Made by a program: the position numbers and the translations under genes. Positions 28,075 to 38,062 of a DNA stretch of 61,994 nt are shown here, piece after piece. Origin of the DNA: Deltaproteobacteria bacterium (GTDB taxonomy: Bacteria; Desulfobacterota; Binatia; UBA9968; JAJDTQ01); assembly GCA_028818755.1 (NCBI GenBank), contig JAPPNF010000113.1, forward strand, positions 1-61,994. Reading direction: 5' to 3'. The stretch's first letter is position 1. Each line of letters starts with the position of its first letter. The notes below the pieces were generated by a model that made no database searches, was not told where the DNA came from, and worked only from the letters and a program-made list of their open reading frames with translations.

Positions 28075-28140
28075 GGGCGGGTTTGAAGCCCGCCGTCAAT
28101 GGCGCTATGCGGACACGGGCGGGTTGAAACCCGCTCTTAC
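28071..28140. repeat. 70-bp palindromic element, GTAAGGGCGGGTTT family
   Basis: Left end GTAAGGGCGGGTTTGAA (28071-28087) and right end TTGAAACCCGCTCTTAC (28124-28140) are near-perfect inverted repeats, with inner shorter palindromes. It fills the gap between two co-oriented genes and contains the stop codon of the first. Confidence 0.85.
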
Positions 28141-28151
28141 AAGGTGCTGCC

Positions 28152-28892
28152 ATGATCAAAGCCCTATCCCCGACCTGTGCGACCATCGCCTGTGTGTTAC
28201 TTCTATCGGGCGCTGCCGGCGCCCAGTCGATGAAGGAGATGCGGGCGGTGTACGCCGAAGGCCGTTTCGTCGAGGCGGCCGACCTCGGCGCGACCCTCAA
28301 GACCTCCGAGAGCCATGCGCTGGCGGCGCAGTCGCTGGCGATGCAGGGGCACTTCTTCGCCAAGGGCGACGAGAAGAAGGCGCTGTTCCAGCGCGCCGTG
28401 GAGCTGGCGGAAGAGGCGGTCCGGCTCGATCCGGCCAATCCGGAGGCCCATATCCAGTTGGCGCATACCACGGGCCGGTACGGTCAGGCCCTCGGCTTCC
28501 TGCAGGCGGTCACCGGCGGCTACGCCACGAAAGTGCGGGAGTCCATCGAAGAGGCGCTACGGCTGGATCCGGACAAGCCGGGGGCACATCTCAGCCTGGC
28601 GACCTGGCACGCGGAGATCGTCAACGCCGCGGGCCCCATGGCCGGATTCCTTTACGGAGCGAGCGCAAGCAAGGCGCGCCGGCACTACGCCCGGACCCTG
28701 GAGATCATGCCCAACGCCAAGGTGGTGTGCGTCGAGTACGCCTTTGGCTTGCTGTTGCTGGACGAGGAAGGGAACCGGGAAGAGGCGCGCGGTTTGCTCG
28801 AACGCGCTCTCGAGAAACCTTCCAAGGACGCGGTCGACCGGCTCTATCACGAGCAGGCCGTGGCGCGGCTGGCCGCGCTCAAGGACGGCTAG
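28152..28892 (+). CDS. Exported TPR-repeat protein
   Basis: 246-aa protein with a signal peptide (hydrophobic core ATIACVLLLSGAAGAQ, cleavage after AGA or AQS) followed by tetratricopeptide-like helices: RAVELAEEAVRLDPANPEAH, ESIEEALRLDPDKPGAH and RRHYARTLEIMPNAK. The arrangement is like periplasmic TatT-type TPR proteins. It is probably a periplasmic protein-protein interaction module. No motif tells what it binds. It converges on the catalase gene, with a perfect 28-bp palindrome between them. Confidence 0.8.
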   Translation: MIKALSPTCATIACVLLLSGAAGAQSMKEMRAVYAEGRFVEAADLGATLKTSESHALAAQSLAMQGHFFAKGDEKKALFQRAVELAEEAVRLDPANPEAHIQLAHTTGRYGQALGFLQAVTGGYATKVRESIEEALRLDPDKPGAHLSLATWHAEIVNAAGPMAGFLYGASASKARRHYARTLEIMPNAKVVCVEYAFGLLLLDEEGNREEARGLLERALEKPSKDAVDRLYHEQAVARLAALKDG

Positions 28893-28917
28893 GAGCCTGT
28901 CCCGGCAGTCGAATCGT

Positions 28918-28945
28918 GTAGGGGCGACCGGCCGGTCGCCCCTAC
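28918..28945. terminator. Perfect 28-bp palindrome between convergent genes
   Basis: GTAGGGGCGACCGG followed directly by its complement. It lies between the TPR gene and the catalase gene, so it may act as a bidirectional terminator. It belongs to the GTAGGGGCG repeat family seen also at 21.8, 28.1 and 36.8 kb. Confidence 0.7.
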
Positions 28946-28982
28946 GGGATCCGCTGTCGCACAGGTTTGCCAGCGCGTGCGT

Positions 28983-30440
28983 TCACGCGGCGTCGGGCCA
29001 CCCCAGGGCGTTCTTCACGCCTTCCGCGTAGGCCGGATCGGCCTTGGCGAAGTGCTCGAGCTGTTTCTTGATGATCCTCTCCGGCACTCCGTGCATGGCC
29101 TCGGCGATGTTGTTGAACAGGCGCTGCTTCTGGCCGTCGTCGAACAACCGGAAGAGGTTGCCCGCCTGGGTGTAGTCGTCGTTGCCCTTCCGGTGGTCGT
29201 AGCGGGAGGCGTCGCCCGAGATCTTGAGCGGCGGCTCGGCGTAGCTCTTGTCCTGCGCCGGCCCGCCGAAGCTGTTGGGCTCGTAGTAGGCGTCAACGTT
29301 GCCGTGCCGGGGCTTGAAGAAGCGCATGGGGCCGTCCTTGTGGTAGTGGCGCACCGGGCAGCGAGGCGCGTTCACCGGCAACGCCTCGTAGTGCGTGCCC
29401 AACCGGTAGCGGTGTGCGTCGGCGTAGGAGAAGATCCGCGCCTGCAGCACCTTGTCCGGCGAGAAACCGACGCCCGGCACGATGTTGGAGGGAGAGAAGG
29501 CCGCCTGCTCCACCTCGGCGAAGTAGTTCTCCGGGTTGCGGTCGAGCTCCATCACGCCGACGTCGATCAGCGGGTAGTCGCCGTGGGGCCAGACCTTGGT
29601 GAGGTCGAAGGGGTTGTACGGCGTCTTCTCCGCGTCCTCCTCCGGCATGATCTGCACCTTGAGGTCCCACTTCGGGTACTCGCCGCGCTCGACGGCGCCG
29701 AACAGGGCCTCCTGGTAGGACTCCCGCGTCCTGCCGATGACTTCGGCGCTCTCCGCGTTGGTGTAGTGCCGGTGCCCCTGGCGGGTCTTGAAGTGGAACT
29801 TCACCCAGAAGCGCTCGTTGTCGGCGTTGATGAGGCTGAAGGTGTGCGAGCCGTAGCCGTTCATGTACATGGGCGCGGTGGGGCAGCCGCGGTCGGACAT
29901 GAGGATGGTGATCTGGTGCAGGGATTCCGGCGACTGCGACCAGAAGTCCCACATGGCCACCGGGCTCCTCAGGTTCGTCCTGGGATGCCGTTTCTGGGTG
30001 CGGATGAAGTCCGGGAACTTGTAGGGGTCGCGGATGAAGAAGATCGGCGTGTTGTTCCCCACCAGGTCCCAGTTGCCTTCCTCGGTGTAGAACTTCACCG
30101 CGAAGCCGCGCACGTCGCGCTCGGCGTCTGCCGCACCGAGCTCGCCGGCCACGGTGGAGAACCGCACCAGCACCTCGCATTCGGCGCCGGGCTGGAGGAC
30201 CCTGGCCCGTGTGTACCGGGAGATGTCGTGGTCGACCGTGAACCTACCGTACGCGCCCCAGCCCTTGGCGTGCACTACCCTCTCGGGGATGCGTTCGCGG
30301 TTCTGGTGCGCCAGCTTCTCGATCAGGTGGTAGTCCTGCAGGAGGATCGGGCCGCGTTCTCCGGCGGTGAGTGAGTTCTGGTTGTCGGCCACCGGCGCAC
30401 CCCCGGTGGTGGTCATGACGGGACATTCCTTCCGGGACAT
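28983..30440 (-). CDS. katA: Monofunctional haem catalase
   Basis: 485-aa small-subunit catalase that disproportionates hydrogen peroxide. The distal histidine is in [14 protein letters not shown], and the haem-ligand tyrosine is in [14 protein letters not shown]. The N-terminal [21 protein letters not shown] block and length fit clade 3 catalases (KatA/KatB). Divergently placed from oxyR across 108 bp, the usual pairing for peroxide-induced catalase. AAAGGAGAGCAACC precedes the ATG at 30440. Confidence 0.96.
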   Translation of the reverse strand: MSRKECPVMTTTGGAPVADNQNSLTAGERGPILLQDYHLIEKLAHQNRERIPERVVHAKGWGAYGRFTVDHDISRYTRARVLQPGAECEVLVRFSTVAGELGAADAERDVRGFAVKFYTEEGNWDLVGNNTPIFFIRDPYKFPDFIRTQKRHPRTNLRSPVAMWDFWSQSPESLHQITILMSDRGCPTAPMYMNGYGSHTFSLINADNERFWVKFHFKTRQGHRHYTNAESAEVIGRTRESYQEALFGAVERGEYPKWDLKVQIMPEEDAEKTPYNPFDLTKVWPHGDYPLIDVGVMELDRNPENYFAEVEQAAFSPSNIVPGVGFSPDKVLQARIFSYADAHRYRLGTHYEALPVNAPRCPVRHYHKDGPMRFFKPRHGNVDAYYEPNSFGGPAQDKSYAEPPLKISGDASRYDHRKGNDDYTQAGNLFRLFDDGQKQRLFNNIAEAMHGVPERIIKKQLEHFAKADPAYAEGVKNALGWPDAA

Positions 30441-30548
30441 GGTTGCTCTCCTTTCTTCTGATTAACCGTCGTTCTGCCTTTCAGTATAGTCGAAAAAACT
30501 GAGAAATAAATTTGATAATTATTGGGGTTGTGATAACTAGGACTTATC
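30441..30548. promoter_or_regulatory. Divergent katA-oxyR control region
   Basis: AT-rich 108-bp gap. It contains GATAATTATT and GATAACTAGGACTTATC (an inverted repeat GATAA-7-TTATC at about 30530-30546), resembling half-sites bound by OxyR-type LysR regulators. The second repeat overlaps the oxyR start region, consistent with autoregulation. Confidence 0.5.
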
Positions 30549-31433
30549 GTGGAAGTCACCCTGCGACAGCTCGAATACTTCGTGGCCGTGGCCGAGCGCC
30601 TGAGCTTCCGGGCCGCGGCCGAGGCCTGCTTCGTGACCCAGCCGGGCCTGAGCGTCCAGCTCAAGGAGCTTGAGGGTATGCTGGACGTGCAGCTCTTCGA
30701 ACGCAGCCGTCGCAAGGTCCTGCTGACCCCGGAAGGGGAGAGGTTGTTGCCGCTGGCCCGGAGCATCCTGACGCAGGCGGGAGAACTGGTGGATACGGCC
30801 CGCAGCCTGACCCGTCCGCTATCGGCCACATTGCGCCTGGGGGTCATCCCCACCGTCGCCCCCTACCTGCTGCCCAGGGCGCTGCCCGCCATCCGCCGCC
30901 GGCACCCGGACCTGCGCATCCTGCTGCACGAGGACTTCACGCACCGGTTGCTGGCGCTTTTGGGAGAAGGGAAGCTGGACCTCTTGCTGCTGGCCCTGGA
31001 GGCGGACCTGGGCGACGTGGCTACTCTGCCGCTGACTTCGGACCCCTTCGTGGCGGCGGCGCCCGCCGGCCACCGATTCGTCGCGCGCAAGCGCCTGACC
31101 GAGGCCGATCTGGCCGGCGAGCAGGTGCTCCTTCTGGACGACGGCCACTGTCTGCGGGACCAGGCCCTGGAGGTGTGCCGGACCGGAGGCGCCGGCGAGG
31201 TGGGCGACTTCCGCGCCGGCAGCCTGAACACGCTGGTGCAGATGGTGGCGGGCGGCATCGGCATCACCCTTCTGCCCAAGCTCGCCGTGGACGTGGAATG
31301 CCGGCCGCCCTCGCCCATCGTCATCCGCCCCTTCCGCAAGCCCGAACCCAACCGCACCATCGGCCTCGCCTGGCGGCCGAGGTCGCCCCGGGAGCACGAG
31401 TTCCGGCTGCTGGGGGAGTTGCTGGCGCCGTAG
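30549..31433 (+). CDS. oxyR: Hydrogen peroxide-responsive LysR regulator OxyR
   Basis: 294-aa LysR-type regulator. The N-terminal helix-turn-helix is LSFRAAAEACFVTQPGLSVQ. The regulatory domain has the two redox cysteines of OxyR: Cys201 (DDGHCLRDQ) and Cys210 (LEVC), nine residues apart exactly as in E. coli Cys199/Cys208. Peroxide should oxidise them to a disulfide and activate the divergent catalase gene. Length and architecture are typical. Confidence 0.95.
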   Translation: MEVTLRQLEYFVAVAERLSFRAAAEACFVTQPGLSVQLKELEGMLDVQLFERSRRKVLLTPEGERLLPLARSILTQAGELVDTARSLTRPLSATLRLGVIPTVAPYLLPRALPAIRRRHPDLRILLHEDFTHRLLALLGEGKLDLLLLALEADLGDVATLPLTSDPFVAAAPAGHRFVARKRLTEADLAGEQVLLLDDGHCLRDQALEVCRTGGAGEVGDFRAGSLNTLVQMVAGGIGITLLPKLAVDVECRPPSPIVIRPFRKPEPNRTIGLAWRPRSPREHEFRLLGELLAP

Positions 31434-31525
31434 CGCGTGTCGGGGATTCCCATGAAATCAATATGTTTAGTCCAGTTTCCCAAGATTTGACCCCAACGAT
31501 TTCTTCAAACATCTTCCCGTTTCCC

Positions 31526-31555
31526 TTGGCAAATCATGACTAGTCGTCATATCGT
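31526..31555 (+). promoter_or_regulatory. Promoter with inverted-repeat operator for the P-type ATPase
   Basis: TTGGCA (31526-31531), 18-nt spacer and TATCGT (31550-31555). ATGAC-TAGTC-GTCAT (31536-31550) sits in the spacer, so a repressor or metal sensor binding between the boxes is plausible. Confidence 0.4.
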
Positions 31556-31585
31556 GCTTACCTTGAAGACTCCTGAGACCGGTTC

Positions 31586-34063
31586 ATGGACTCCGACAGA
31601 CAAATGCACTCAAACGAAGCCACACTCGACGATGTGGTAACTCGAGATCCCGTGTGCGGGATGGAGGTTTCCCTCTCCGCCGGGAAGCCTTCGTTGGAGC
31701 ATCTCGGAAACTCGTATCATTTCTGCTGCGAGGGCTGTCTGAAGAAGTTCGCGGCGGCGCCCGAGGACTACATCGAGGCCAAGGATCCCGTGTGCGGCAT
31801 GACGGTCCAGCGCGCCAGCGCGCGGTACATGACCCGGCACGACGGGGAACGGTTCTATTTCTGCTCCGGGCACTGCCAAGCGCGCTTCGAGGCCTCGCCT
31901 GAGGATATTCTCGGTCCCCGTTCCGAACCCGAGCCGGCGCCGGAGGGCGTCAAGTACACCTGCCCGATGGACCCGGAGATCATCCGCGACGAGCCGGGCG
32001 ACTGCCCCATCTGCGGCATGGCCCTCGAACCCATGATGCCGTCCGCGGACGCCGGCCCCAATCCCGAGCTGGCCGACTTCCGGCGGCGCCTGTGGATCGG
32101 CGCGCCTCTCGGGCTCGCCACCCTGGTCCTGGAGATGGGCGGACATCTCGGGCTGCCCATGGCGGAATGGCTCGGGCCGCTGCTGCACGTCTGGCTGCAG
32201 TTCCTGCTGGCGACCCCGGTGGTGGTGTGGATGGCGCTGCCGTTCTTCAAGCGCGGCTGGGCTTCGGTGGTGAACCGCAGTCCAAACATGTGGACCCTGA
32301 TAGCGCTCGGCGCCGGGGCGTCCTACCTTTTCAGCGTGGCGGCCGTCCTGGCGCCGGGGCTCTTCCCGGAGTCGGTGCGCGGGATGCACGGGCTACCCCC
32401 GGTCTACTTCGAGGCCGCGGCGATCATTCTCATACTGGTGCTGGTGGGCCAGATATTCGAGCTGTCCGCGCGGGAAAGGACCGGCGGCGCGATCCGGGCG
32501 CTGCTGGACCTCGCGCCCAAGACTGCCCGGCGGGTGACGGACGACGGCGACGAGGACGTGCCGCTTGAAGCGGTCAAGGTCGGCGACCGGCTCTTGGTCC
32601 GGCCCGGGGAGAGCGTGCCGGTGGACGGCGCCGTCCTCGACGGCCACTCGGCGGTGGACGAGAGGCTGCTCACGGGCGAGCCGATCCCGGTTGAGAAGGC
32701 GGCGGGCGACCCGGTGACGGGCGGGACCATCAACCAGGCGGGCTCGTTCACCATGCGCGCCGAGGGGGTCGGCGCCGACACGGTGCTTTCGCGGATCGTC
32801 GACATGGTGGCCGCGGCGCAGCGCAGTCGCGCTCCCGTCCAGGCCCTGGTGGACCGGGTCGCGAGCTGGTTCGTGCCCGCGGTGGTGGTGATATCCGTGA
32901 TCTCCTTCGTCGTCTGGCTCGCCATCGGTCCCGAGCCCGCCCTCGCCCATGCCGTGGTGGCGGCCGTGAGCGTGCTCGTCATCGCCTGCCCCTGCGCCCT
33001 CGGGCTCGCCACGCCCATGTCGATCATGGTGGCCACCGGGCGCGGCGCTCAGGCGGGGGTGCTGGTGCGGGACGCCGCGGCGCTGGAGAGCCTCGCCAGG
33101 GTGGACGTGCTGGTCGTGGACAAGACCGGCACCCTGACCGAGGGGAAGCCCGAGCTGACCGACGTGATCGCCGTGGACAGCGGCATGGACGAGGCCGAGG
33201 TCCTGTCGTTGGCGGTTTCGCTCGAACGCGGATCGGAACACCCGTTGGCGGAGGCGATTCTCGCCGGCGCGCGGGCGAGGGGCGCCGTGCTGCACGAGAC
33301 CACGGACTTCGAGGCGGTGCCCGGCAAGGGTGTCCGCGGCCGGGTCGCGGGCCGCGCGGTCGCGCTCGGCAATCTGGCGCTGATGCGGGAGCTGGATGCC
33401 GACCTGGGCTCCGTCGAGAGCGCCGCCGAGCGGCTGCAGGAGGCGGGCAAGACCGCGATGTTCGTGGCCGTGGACGGGAAACCCCAGGGTCTGGTGGCGG
33501 CGGCCGACCAGGTCAAGCCCACCACCCGCGAGGCCATCGGCAGGCTCCGCCGCGCGGGCCTCCGGATCATGATGTTGACCGGAGACAGCCCGCGGACGGC
33601 ACGGGCGGTGGCGGCCGGCCTCGAGATCGACGATTGGCGGGCGGAAGCGACCCCGGAGGACAAGCGGGACATCGTCGCCGAGTTGAAGGCCGAAGGCCGT
33701 CACGTCGCCATGGCCGGTGACGGCATCAACGACGCGCCCGCGCTCGCCCTGGCCGATACCGGCATCGCCATGGGGACCGGCGCCGACGTGGCCATCAAGA
33801 GCGCTGGAGTCACGCTGATGCGCGGCGACCTGAACGGCATCGTTCGCGCCCGCCTGCTGGGACGCGGGACCCTGAGCAACATCCGGCAGAACCTGTTCTT
33901 CGCCTTCGTCTACAACGCGGTGGGCGTGACCATCGCGGCCGGCGTCTTCTACCCCATGTTCGGCGTGCTGCTGTCACCCATGGTCGCCGCCGCCGCCATG
34001 AGCCTGTCGTCGGTGTCGGTGGTGGGAAATGCGCTACGGCTGAGGCGGGTGCGGCTCGGGTGA
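31586..34063 (+). CDS. Copper-type heavy-metal P1B ATPase with two YHS domains
   Basis: 825-aa metal exporter. Two YHS metal-binding domains come first ([10 protein letters not shown], residues ~20-58; [10 protein letters not shown], ~68-105), then a heavy-metal-binding domain ([22 protein letters not shown], ~115-140). Eight membrane helices follow, with the CPC motif ([12 protein letters not shown], about residue 466), the phosphorylated Asp in DKTGTLTEG (about 511), HPLAEAI and [11 protein letters not shown]. The CPC and YHS pattern is that of Cu(I) or Ag(I) exporters. The leader holds an operator-like repeat. No chaperone or regulator gene is adjacent. Confidence 0.94.
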   Translation: MDSDRQMHSNEATLDDVVTRDPVCGMEVSLSAGKPSLEHLGNSYHFCCEGCLKKFAAAPEDYIEAKDPVCGMTVQRASARYMTRHDGERFYFCSGHCQARFEASPEDILGPRSEPEPAPEGVKYTCPMDPEIIRDEPGDCPICGMALEPMMPSADAGPNPELADFRRRLWIGAPLGLATLVLEMGGHLGLPMAEWLGPLLHVWLQFLLATPVVVWMALPFFKRGWASVVNRSPNMWTLIALGAGASYLFSVAAVLAPGLFPESVRGMHGLPPVYFEAAAIILILVLVGQIFELSARERTGGAIRALLDLAPKTARRVTDDGDEDVPLEAVKVGDRLLVRPGESVPVDGAVLDGHSAVDERLLTGEPIPVEKAAGDPVTGGTINQAGSFTMRAEGVGADTVLSRIVDMVAAAQRSRAPVQALVDRVASWFVPAVVVISVISFVVWLAIGPEPALAHAVVAAVSVLVIACPCALGLATPMSIMVATGRGAQAGVLVRDAAALESLARVDVLVVDKTGTLTEGKPELTDVIAVDSGMDEAEVLSLAVSLERGSEHPLAEAILAGARARGAVLHETTDFEAVPGKGVRGRVAGRAVALGNLALMRELDADLGSVESAAERLQEAGKTAMFVAVDGKPQGLVAAADQVKPTTREAIGRLRRAGLRIMMLTGDSPRTARAVAAGLEIDDWRAEATPEDKRDIVAELKAEGRHVAMAGDGINDAPALALADTGIAMGTGADVAIKSAGVTLMRGDLNGIVRARLLGRGTLSNIRQNLFFAFVYNAVGVTIAAGVFYPMFGVLLSPMVAAAAMSLSSVSVVGNALRLRRVRLG

Positions 34064-34116
34064 AGGGCCGGAGCAGCCGCGCGCCTGCGTCCATCGCCTT
34101 CGTCGTCAAACTCGAT

Positions 34117-35271
34117 TCAGAAGACCAGCAGACCTCGATCCGGCACGATACCGCGCAGGAATTCCTGCAGCGGCAGACACCAGATGCCGTCGATGCGCAA
34201 GCGTTCGCGCCCGCGATAGAGCACCGCAGCCTCTGCCTCGGGGTAGTCCTCACGAAACGCTCGCAGTCCCCGCAGGTCGCTGGAGTGCACTCTCGCGGCG
34301 TTCTTGACCTCGAACGCCTGGAGCCCCAACTCGCCGTAGACCACGAAATCCACCTCCGTCCCGCCGGGCGTGCGCCAGAACAACACGTCGGTCTCATACC
34401 TGGAATACGCCGCCCAGGCGCGCAGATGCTGCGCCACCAACCCTTCGAGCGCCTGGCCGTCGATTTCCTGCGGATGGTCCAGCGGCCCCTTGGGGCGAAG
34501 CGAGCGAAACACCCCGGCGTCGAACAGGTACATTTTCTCGTGGGCTACGGTGGCGCGCTTGGCGCGTCTGCGAAAGACCGGCAAACGGAAGGCCAGCAGC
34601 AGGTCCTCGAGAATGCCTACGTACGCGTTGACGACCTTACGTCCCACCTCGCATTCCCTGGCCACCGCCGAAACATTGAGTAGCCCGCCGTGGGAGAAAG
34701 TCACGGCTTCCAGGAACCGGGTGAAGTTGCCGACGTTCCGTGTCAGCCCTTCCGCCTGGACCTCTTGTTCGAGGTATAGGCTCGCGTAGGCGTCGAGGAC
34801 ATCCACCGGGTCGGGTGCAGCCAACGCCAGGGGCAATAGCCCGATTTGCAACGCGCGTCCGAGATCGAAATCGGACAGTTCCGCCGCCATGAAGGGGTGC
34901 AGGGTGCGGTGCAGGGCTCGCCCGCCCAAGAGGTCCACGCCCCCGCGTCGAAGCTTTCGCGCGCTGGATCCCGTCAGGACGAACCGGGGCGGCGAAGGCT
35001 CCTCCAGGAGCGCGTGGACGACGGTCAGCAGTTCCGGAGCCCGCTGAACCTCGTCGATGACCACGGTTGCTGTCCCGGGCGAACCGGCGAGCAATTCCCG
35101 CAGGCGTTCGGGACGGGCGCTCAGGCTGCGATGCAGGGCCGGTTCAAGCAGGTCCAGAAACAGGGCATCAGGGAGCCGGGCATGCAGCCACGTGGACTTG
35201 CCGGTGCCGCGGGGACCGAAGAGGAAGAAACTCTGGTCCGGGATATTGAAAAATCGACCTACAAATTCCAT
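34117..35271 (-). CDS. AAA-type ATPase with DUF4143 domain
   Basis: 384-aa protein of the large AAA/DUF4143 family. Walker A is FGPRGTGKSTW near residue 20, Walker B-like VVIDEVQRAPELL near residue 72, followed by FVLTGSSARKL. The C-terminal half is DUF4143 with an EVDFVV nuclease-like motif (GTEVDFVVYGELGLQAFEVKNA), which resembles a PD-(D/E)XK core. Members are widespread, often accessory, and their role is unknown. It stands alone, convergent with the copper ATPase gene. Confidence 0.9.
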   Translation of the reverse strand: MEFVGRFFNIPDQSFFLFGPRGTGKSTWLHARLPDALFLDLLEPALHRSLSARPERLRELLAGSPGTATVVIDEVQRAPELLTVVHALLEEPSPPRFVLTGSSARKLRRGGVDLLGGRALHRTLHPFMAAELSDFDLGRALQIGLLPLALAAPDPVDVLDAYASLYLEQEVQAEGLTRNVGNFTRFLEAVTFSHGGLLNVSAVARECEVGRKVVNAYVGILEDLLLAFRLPVFRRRAKRATVAHEKMYLFDAGVFRSLRPKGPLDHPQEIDGQALEGLVAQHLRAWAAYSRYETDVLFWRTPGGTEVDFVVYGELGLQAFEVKNAARVHSSDLRGLRAFREDYPEAEAAVLYRGRERLRIDGIWCLPLQEFLRGIVPDRGLLVF

Positions 35272-35403
35272 TTTCCGTCCAAAAATGGAAAGTCAATGTC
35301 CAATATTGCTTCATTTGGGACTCAAGATCAAGACGCAACGCCTATCGCAGCTCCGGCGCGTGAGAGTTCGGGCTGTTCGTTGTCGGCCGGGATTCTTGCG
35401 CCG

Positions 35404-36714
35404 TCACACCTCGTAGTACCCGTTCATGATCGCGTCGTGCCAGATCTTGGTGATCACCGGGCAGACGCCCAGCGGCAGGCCGTCCTCGGTGCGCCAATAG
35501 GAGTGGATGCCGGTGCCGATCTCGACCACGCGCACCTTGGGGGCCGGGTTCATGGCCGCGTACTCGGCCTTGACGATGTTGTTGTACTTCGGAGGCGTGT
35601 GGTCCCGGCTGAACTTGTTGATACCGTAGAGGAGCGGCGGGATCGGTTTGCCCGGCAGCGGCCGGCCGTAGCTCAGGTAGCGGTCGACGAGGGCCTGGGT
35701 CTCCTCGGCGTTCATCCTCATGCGCTTGGCCGTGACCTGGGCGGCTTCGGTGAGGCACGGGTGGCTGTCGCTGTGGAGCCAGTTCTCGGCCTTGAACTGG
35801 GGGAAGCGCTTGACCCGCTGCCACATCTCGAAGACCTCCTCCATCAGCCACGCCAGCCGGAACAGCGGCTTCTCGCCTTCCTGCATCGCCACCTCCGCGC
35901 CCGTGTAGCGCGCCAGTTCGCGCCAGGTGCGGATGAGGACGTGGTCGAAGGGCGTGGGCCAGTCGTGGCCGCTCATCTTGCGGAAGATGTACGCGAAGGG
36001 CGAGTTCTCGATGCCGATGAGCCCCTTGCCGTTCTCGATGCGCTGCAGCAGGGTGTGGCTGAAGGGGCCACCGGTGGAGTGGCCGTGGGTGAACACGGAA
36101 TACTCGCCCACCGGCAGGTGCCGCCGGCAGATGTCCAGCATCCCTTCCTCGAAGGCCACCGGCCACGCCGCCATCCGGTAGTAGAAATTGCTGTCCTTCT
36201 TCGCCCTGGCGTACGACCGGGAGCCGTAGATCTCGCGCAGGGAAGCGTCGTTGATCACGTCGTACTCGTCCCTGCCGATGAACTCGCCGTCCAGCCAGAT
36301 GGGCGTGCGTACGCTGCCGTCTTCGTGGAAGGTATCGTCGGGCCAGTCGCGGCTCGGGTCCGGCAGATAGAGGCGGCCGGGGTAGGTCATGCTGCACACC
36401 TTGTAGCCGCGTTTCCCGGCGAAGCACTGGGCCAGCCGCTCGATGGAGCGCCAGTCGCTGGCGCCGCCGTGGGTCATGAAGATGCCGAGCTTGTTGCCGT
36501 CGGGCCCGGTGGGGATCTTCGCCGGGTCCTCGGGCTCGTACACCATGCAGCCGATGTCCCAGTCCATGCCGTTGGCGTGGATGCGGAAGACGTCTTCTTT
36601 CTCGGTGTAGGGGATATCCGGCTCCGCGAGAATCCCGTCGGAGATTTTGACCAGCTCCTCTTTGGACAGGCTGGCCGGGGGTTCCCAGGTATCGGCGGTC
36701 TGCGTCTTGGCCAT
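35404..36714 (-). CDS. Alpha/beta hydrolase, uncharacterised
   Basis: 436-aa hydrolase-fold protein. A THGGASDWRS segment near the N-terminus resembles the oxyanion loop, and the nucleophile elbow is GHSTGG (SVFTHGHSTGGPFSH), followed by ENSPFAYIF. A late Asp/His pair is probable in the C-terminal third (EIGTGIHSYWRTEDG). The ATG at 36714 is chosen from AAGGGAGA upstream and because the longer frame to 37674 is only antisense of the next gene. No signal peptide. Substrate unknown; esters or amides are likely. Confidence 0.78.
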   Translation of the reverse strand: MAKTQTADTWEPPASLSKEELVKISDGILAEPDIPYTEKEDVFRIHANGMDWDIGCMVYEPEDPAKIPTGPDGNKLGIFMTHGGASDWRSIERLAQCFAGKRGYKVCSMTYPGRLYLPDPSRDWPDDTFHEDGSVRTPIWLDGEFIGRDEYDVINDASLREIYGSRSYARAKKDSNFYYRMAAWPVAFEEGMLDICRRHLPVGEYSVFTHGHSTGGPFSHTLLQRIENGKGLIGIENSPFAYIFRKMSGHDWPTPFDHVLIRTWRELARYTGAEVAMQEGEKPLFRLAWLMEEVFEMWQRVKRFPQFKAENWLHSDSHPCLTEAAQVTAKRMRMNAEETQALVDRYLSYGRPLPGKPIPPLLYGINKFSRDHTPPKYNNIVKAEYAAMNPAPKVRVVEIGTGIHSYWRTEDGLPLGVCPVITKIWHDAIMNGYYEV

Positions 36715-36781
36715 GGCAACGGTCTCCCTTGTGGTTGATGCGGGGACTCTACCACGGCTCGCCTTGGCGGACCACAGCCAC

Positions 36782-36807
36782 GGGCGGGTTTGAAACCCGC
36801 CCCTACA
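36782..36807. repeat. Palindromic repeat, GGGCGGGTTTG family
   Basis: GGGCGGGTTT-G-AAACCCGCCC (36782-36802) followed by CCTAC, in the 222-bp gap between divergent genes, where nothing else is recognisable. Same family as the 28.1-kb element. Confidence 0.7.
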
Positions 36808-36936
36808 ATGCGGTGGGTCTTGTCCGCCAGAGTTCGAAACCGCCATACAAGCGGCTACGCCTTGCGGCGGCGGACCACATGCGGCGACGCCCGGCCCGCT
36901 TGCGGGCACGGGCGTCATTCGCGTATCAACGACACC

Positions 36937-37944
36937 ATGGAACCTCGACTGACCCTCTCCTGCGGCGAATACCGGCGCACGCGTCCGTTGCTGGACGGAC
37001 GGGTGACCGTGGCCGGCTACGACATCGAGGTCATCCCCGACCCGTTGCCGCCGACGGGGATTCTGGGCGACTACCAGTACCCGCGCACCCTGCTGATGCT
37101 GGACGAGAAGGCTTTCGACATCTGCGAGATGGGCATGGCGCCGCTGGTGACCGCACTCTCGCAGGGTGCTCCGCTCGTCGCCATCCCGGTGTTCCACTAC
37201 CGTCGCTTCCGGCATCGCTACATCTTCTGCCGCGGCGCGGCGGGCATCGAAACGCCCGCCGACCTCGCCGGCCGGCGCGTAGGCGTGCGCCGCATCAACC
37301 AGAGCGCCGCCGTGTGGGCCCGGGCGCTGCTGCAGCACGACTACGGCGTCGACCTGAAAGACATCACCTGGGTGGTGACCCTGGACGTGCCGCTGCGTGA
37401 CGCGGTGCGCAACGAGCTCGACATGGAGGTGGCCCGCCCGGGAGAGAGCCTGGAGGAGCTGCTGGTGCGGGGCGACATCGACGCCATGATCGAGGCTTCC
37501 AATCTGACCCCGGCGGCGCGTGAGGCCGCCGGCATGCGCATGCTGCTGGGCGAGGACCCCCGCCAGCTCGAAGTGGACTACTACGCGCGCACCGGCTTTT
37601 TCCCCATCATGCACACCATCGCGCTGTGGCGGGACGTGGCCGAGAGGCACGAGGGCTTGTGCCAGGCGCTCCACGACGCGTTCGTCGAGGCCAGGGCCGT
37701 GGGCAACCGCGGCGGCGAGCCACGGTCACGGTACGTCCTGGCGACCGAGGAGGAAGAGTGGTGGGAGTCGCTGACTCCGGAGCAGACGGAGATTCTATGC
37801 GGCGGCGCCGGGCGCCCGCGAGACCCCTGGAGCTATTCTCTCGACGAGGACGGTAAGACGGTGGAGGCGTTTCTGGATTACGCCTTCGAGCAGGGCCTCA
37901 CCCCGGAGCGCTACCGGGCCGAGGACCTGTTCGTCGCGCCGTGA
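36937..37944 (+). CDS. Periplasmic-binding-protein-like enzyme, 4,5-dihydroxyphthalate decarboxylase family
   Basis: 335-aa protein with the PBP-II fold, without a signal peptide. The start LTLSCGEYRRTRPLLDGRV, the DICEMGMAPLVTAL segment and PVFHYRRFRHRYIFC match the family annotated from 4,5-dihydroxyphthalate decarboxylase of phthalate degradation (LTLACGDYDRTRPL-like). Many members are of unknown function, so decarboxylation of an aromatic acid is possible but not shown. The ATG at 36937 gives the family-like N-terminus. Confidence 0.75.
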   Translation: MEPRLTLSCGEYRRTRPLLDGRVTVAGYDIEVIPDPLPPTGILGDYQYPRTLLMLDEKAFDICEMGMAPLVTALSQGAPLVAIPVFHYRRFRHRYIFCRGAAGIETPADLAGRRVGVRRINQSAAVWARALLQHDYGVDLKDITWVVTLDVPLRDAVRNELDMEVARPGESLEELLVRGDIDAMIEASNLTPAAREAAGMRMLLGEDPRQLEVDYYARTGFFPIMHTIALWRDVAERHEGLCQALHDAFVEARAVGNRGGEPRSRYVLATEEEEWWESLTPEQTEILCGGAGRPRDPWSYSLDEDGKTVEAFLDYAFEQGLTPERYRAEDLFVAP

Positions 37945-37978
37945 TGAATCCGTGTAACCCCTACTGTGCGGTACTTCG

Positions 37979-38056
37979 GTAGGTCGGACTGGCCGAAGGC
38001 GTAATCCGACGATCAACGCGTAACGTGTCGGATTACGCTTCGCTAATCCGTCCTAC
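37979..38056. repeat. REP-like palindromic repeat, GTAGGTCGG family, copy 2
   Basis: 78 bp with ends GTAGGTCGGACTGGC and GCTAATCCGTCCTAC and inner arms GAAGGCGTAATCCGAC/GTCGGATTACGCTTC. It fills the gap between convergent genes and matches the copy at 21678-21753. Confidence 0.85.
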
Positions 38057-38062
38057 GGGTTT

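Noticed and set aside
36715..37674. N-terminal extension of the 35.4-kb hydrolase to 37674
   Set aside because: The extension is antisense to the binding-protein-like gene and a palindromic repeat. The ATG at 36714 has a ribosome binding site and gives a normal N-terminus.
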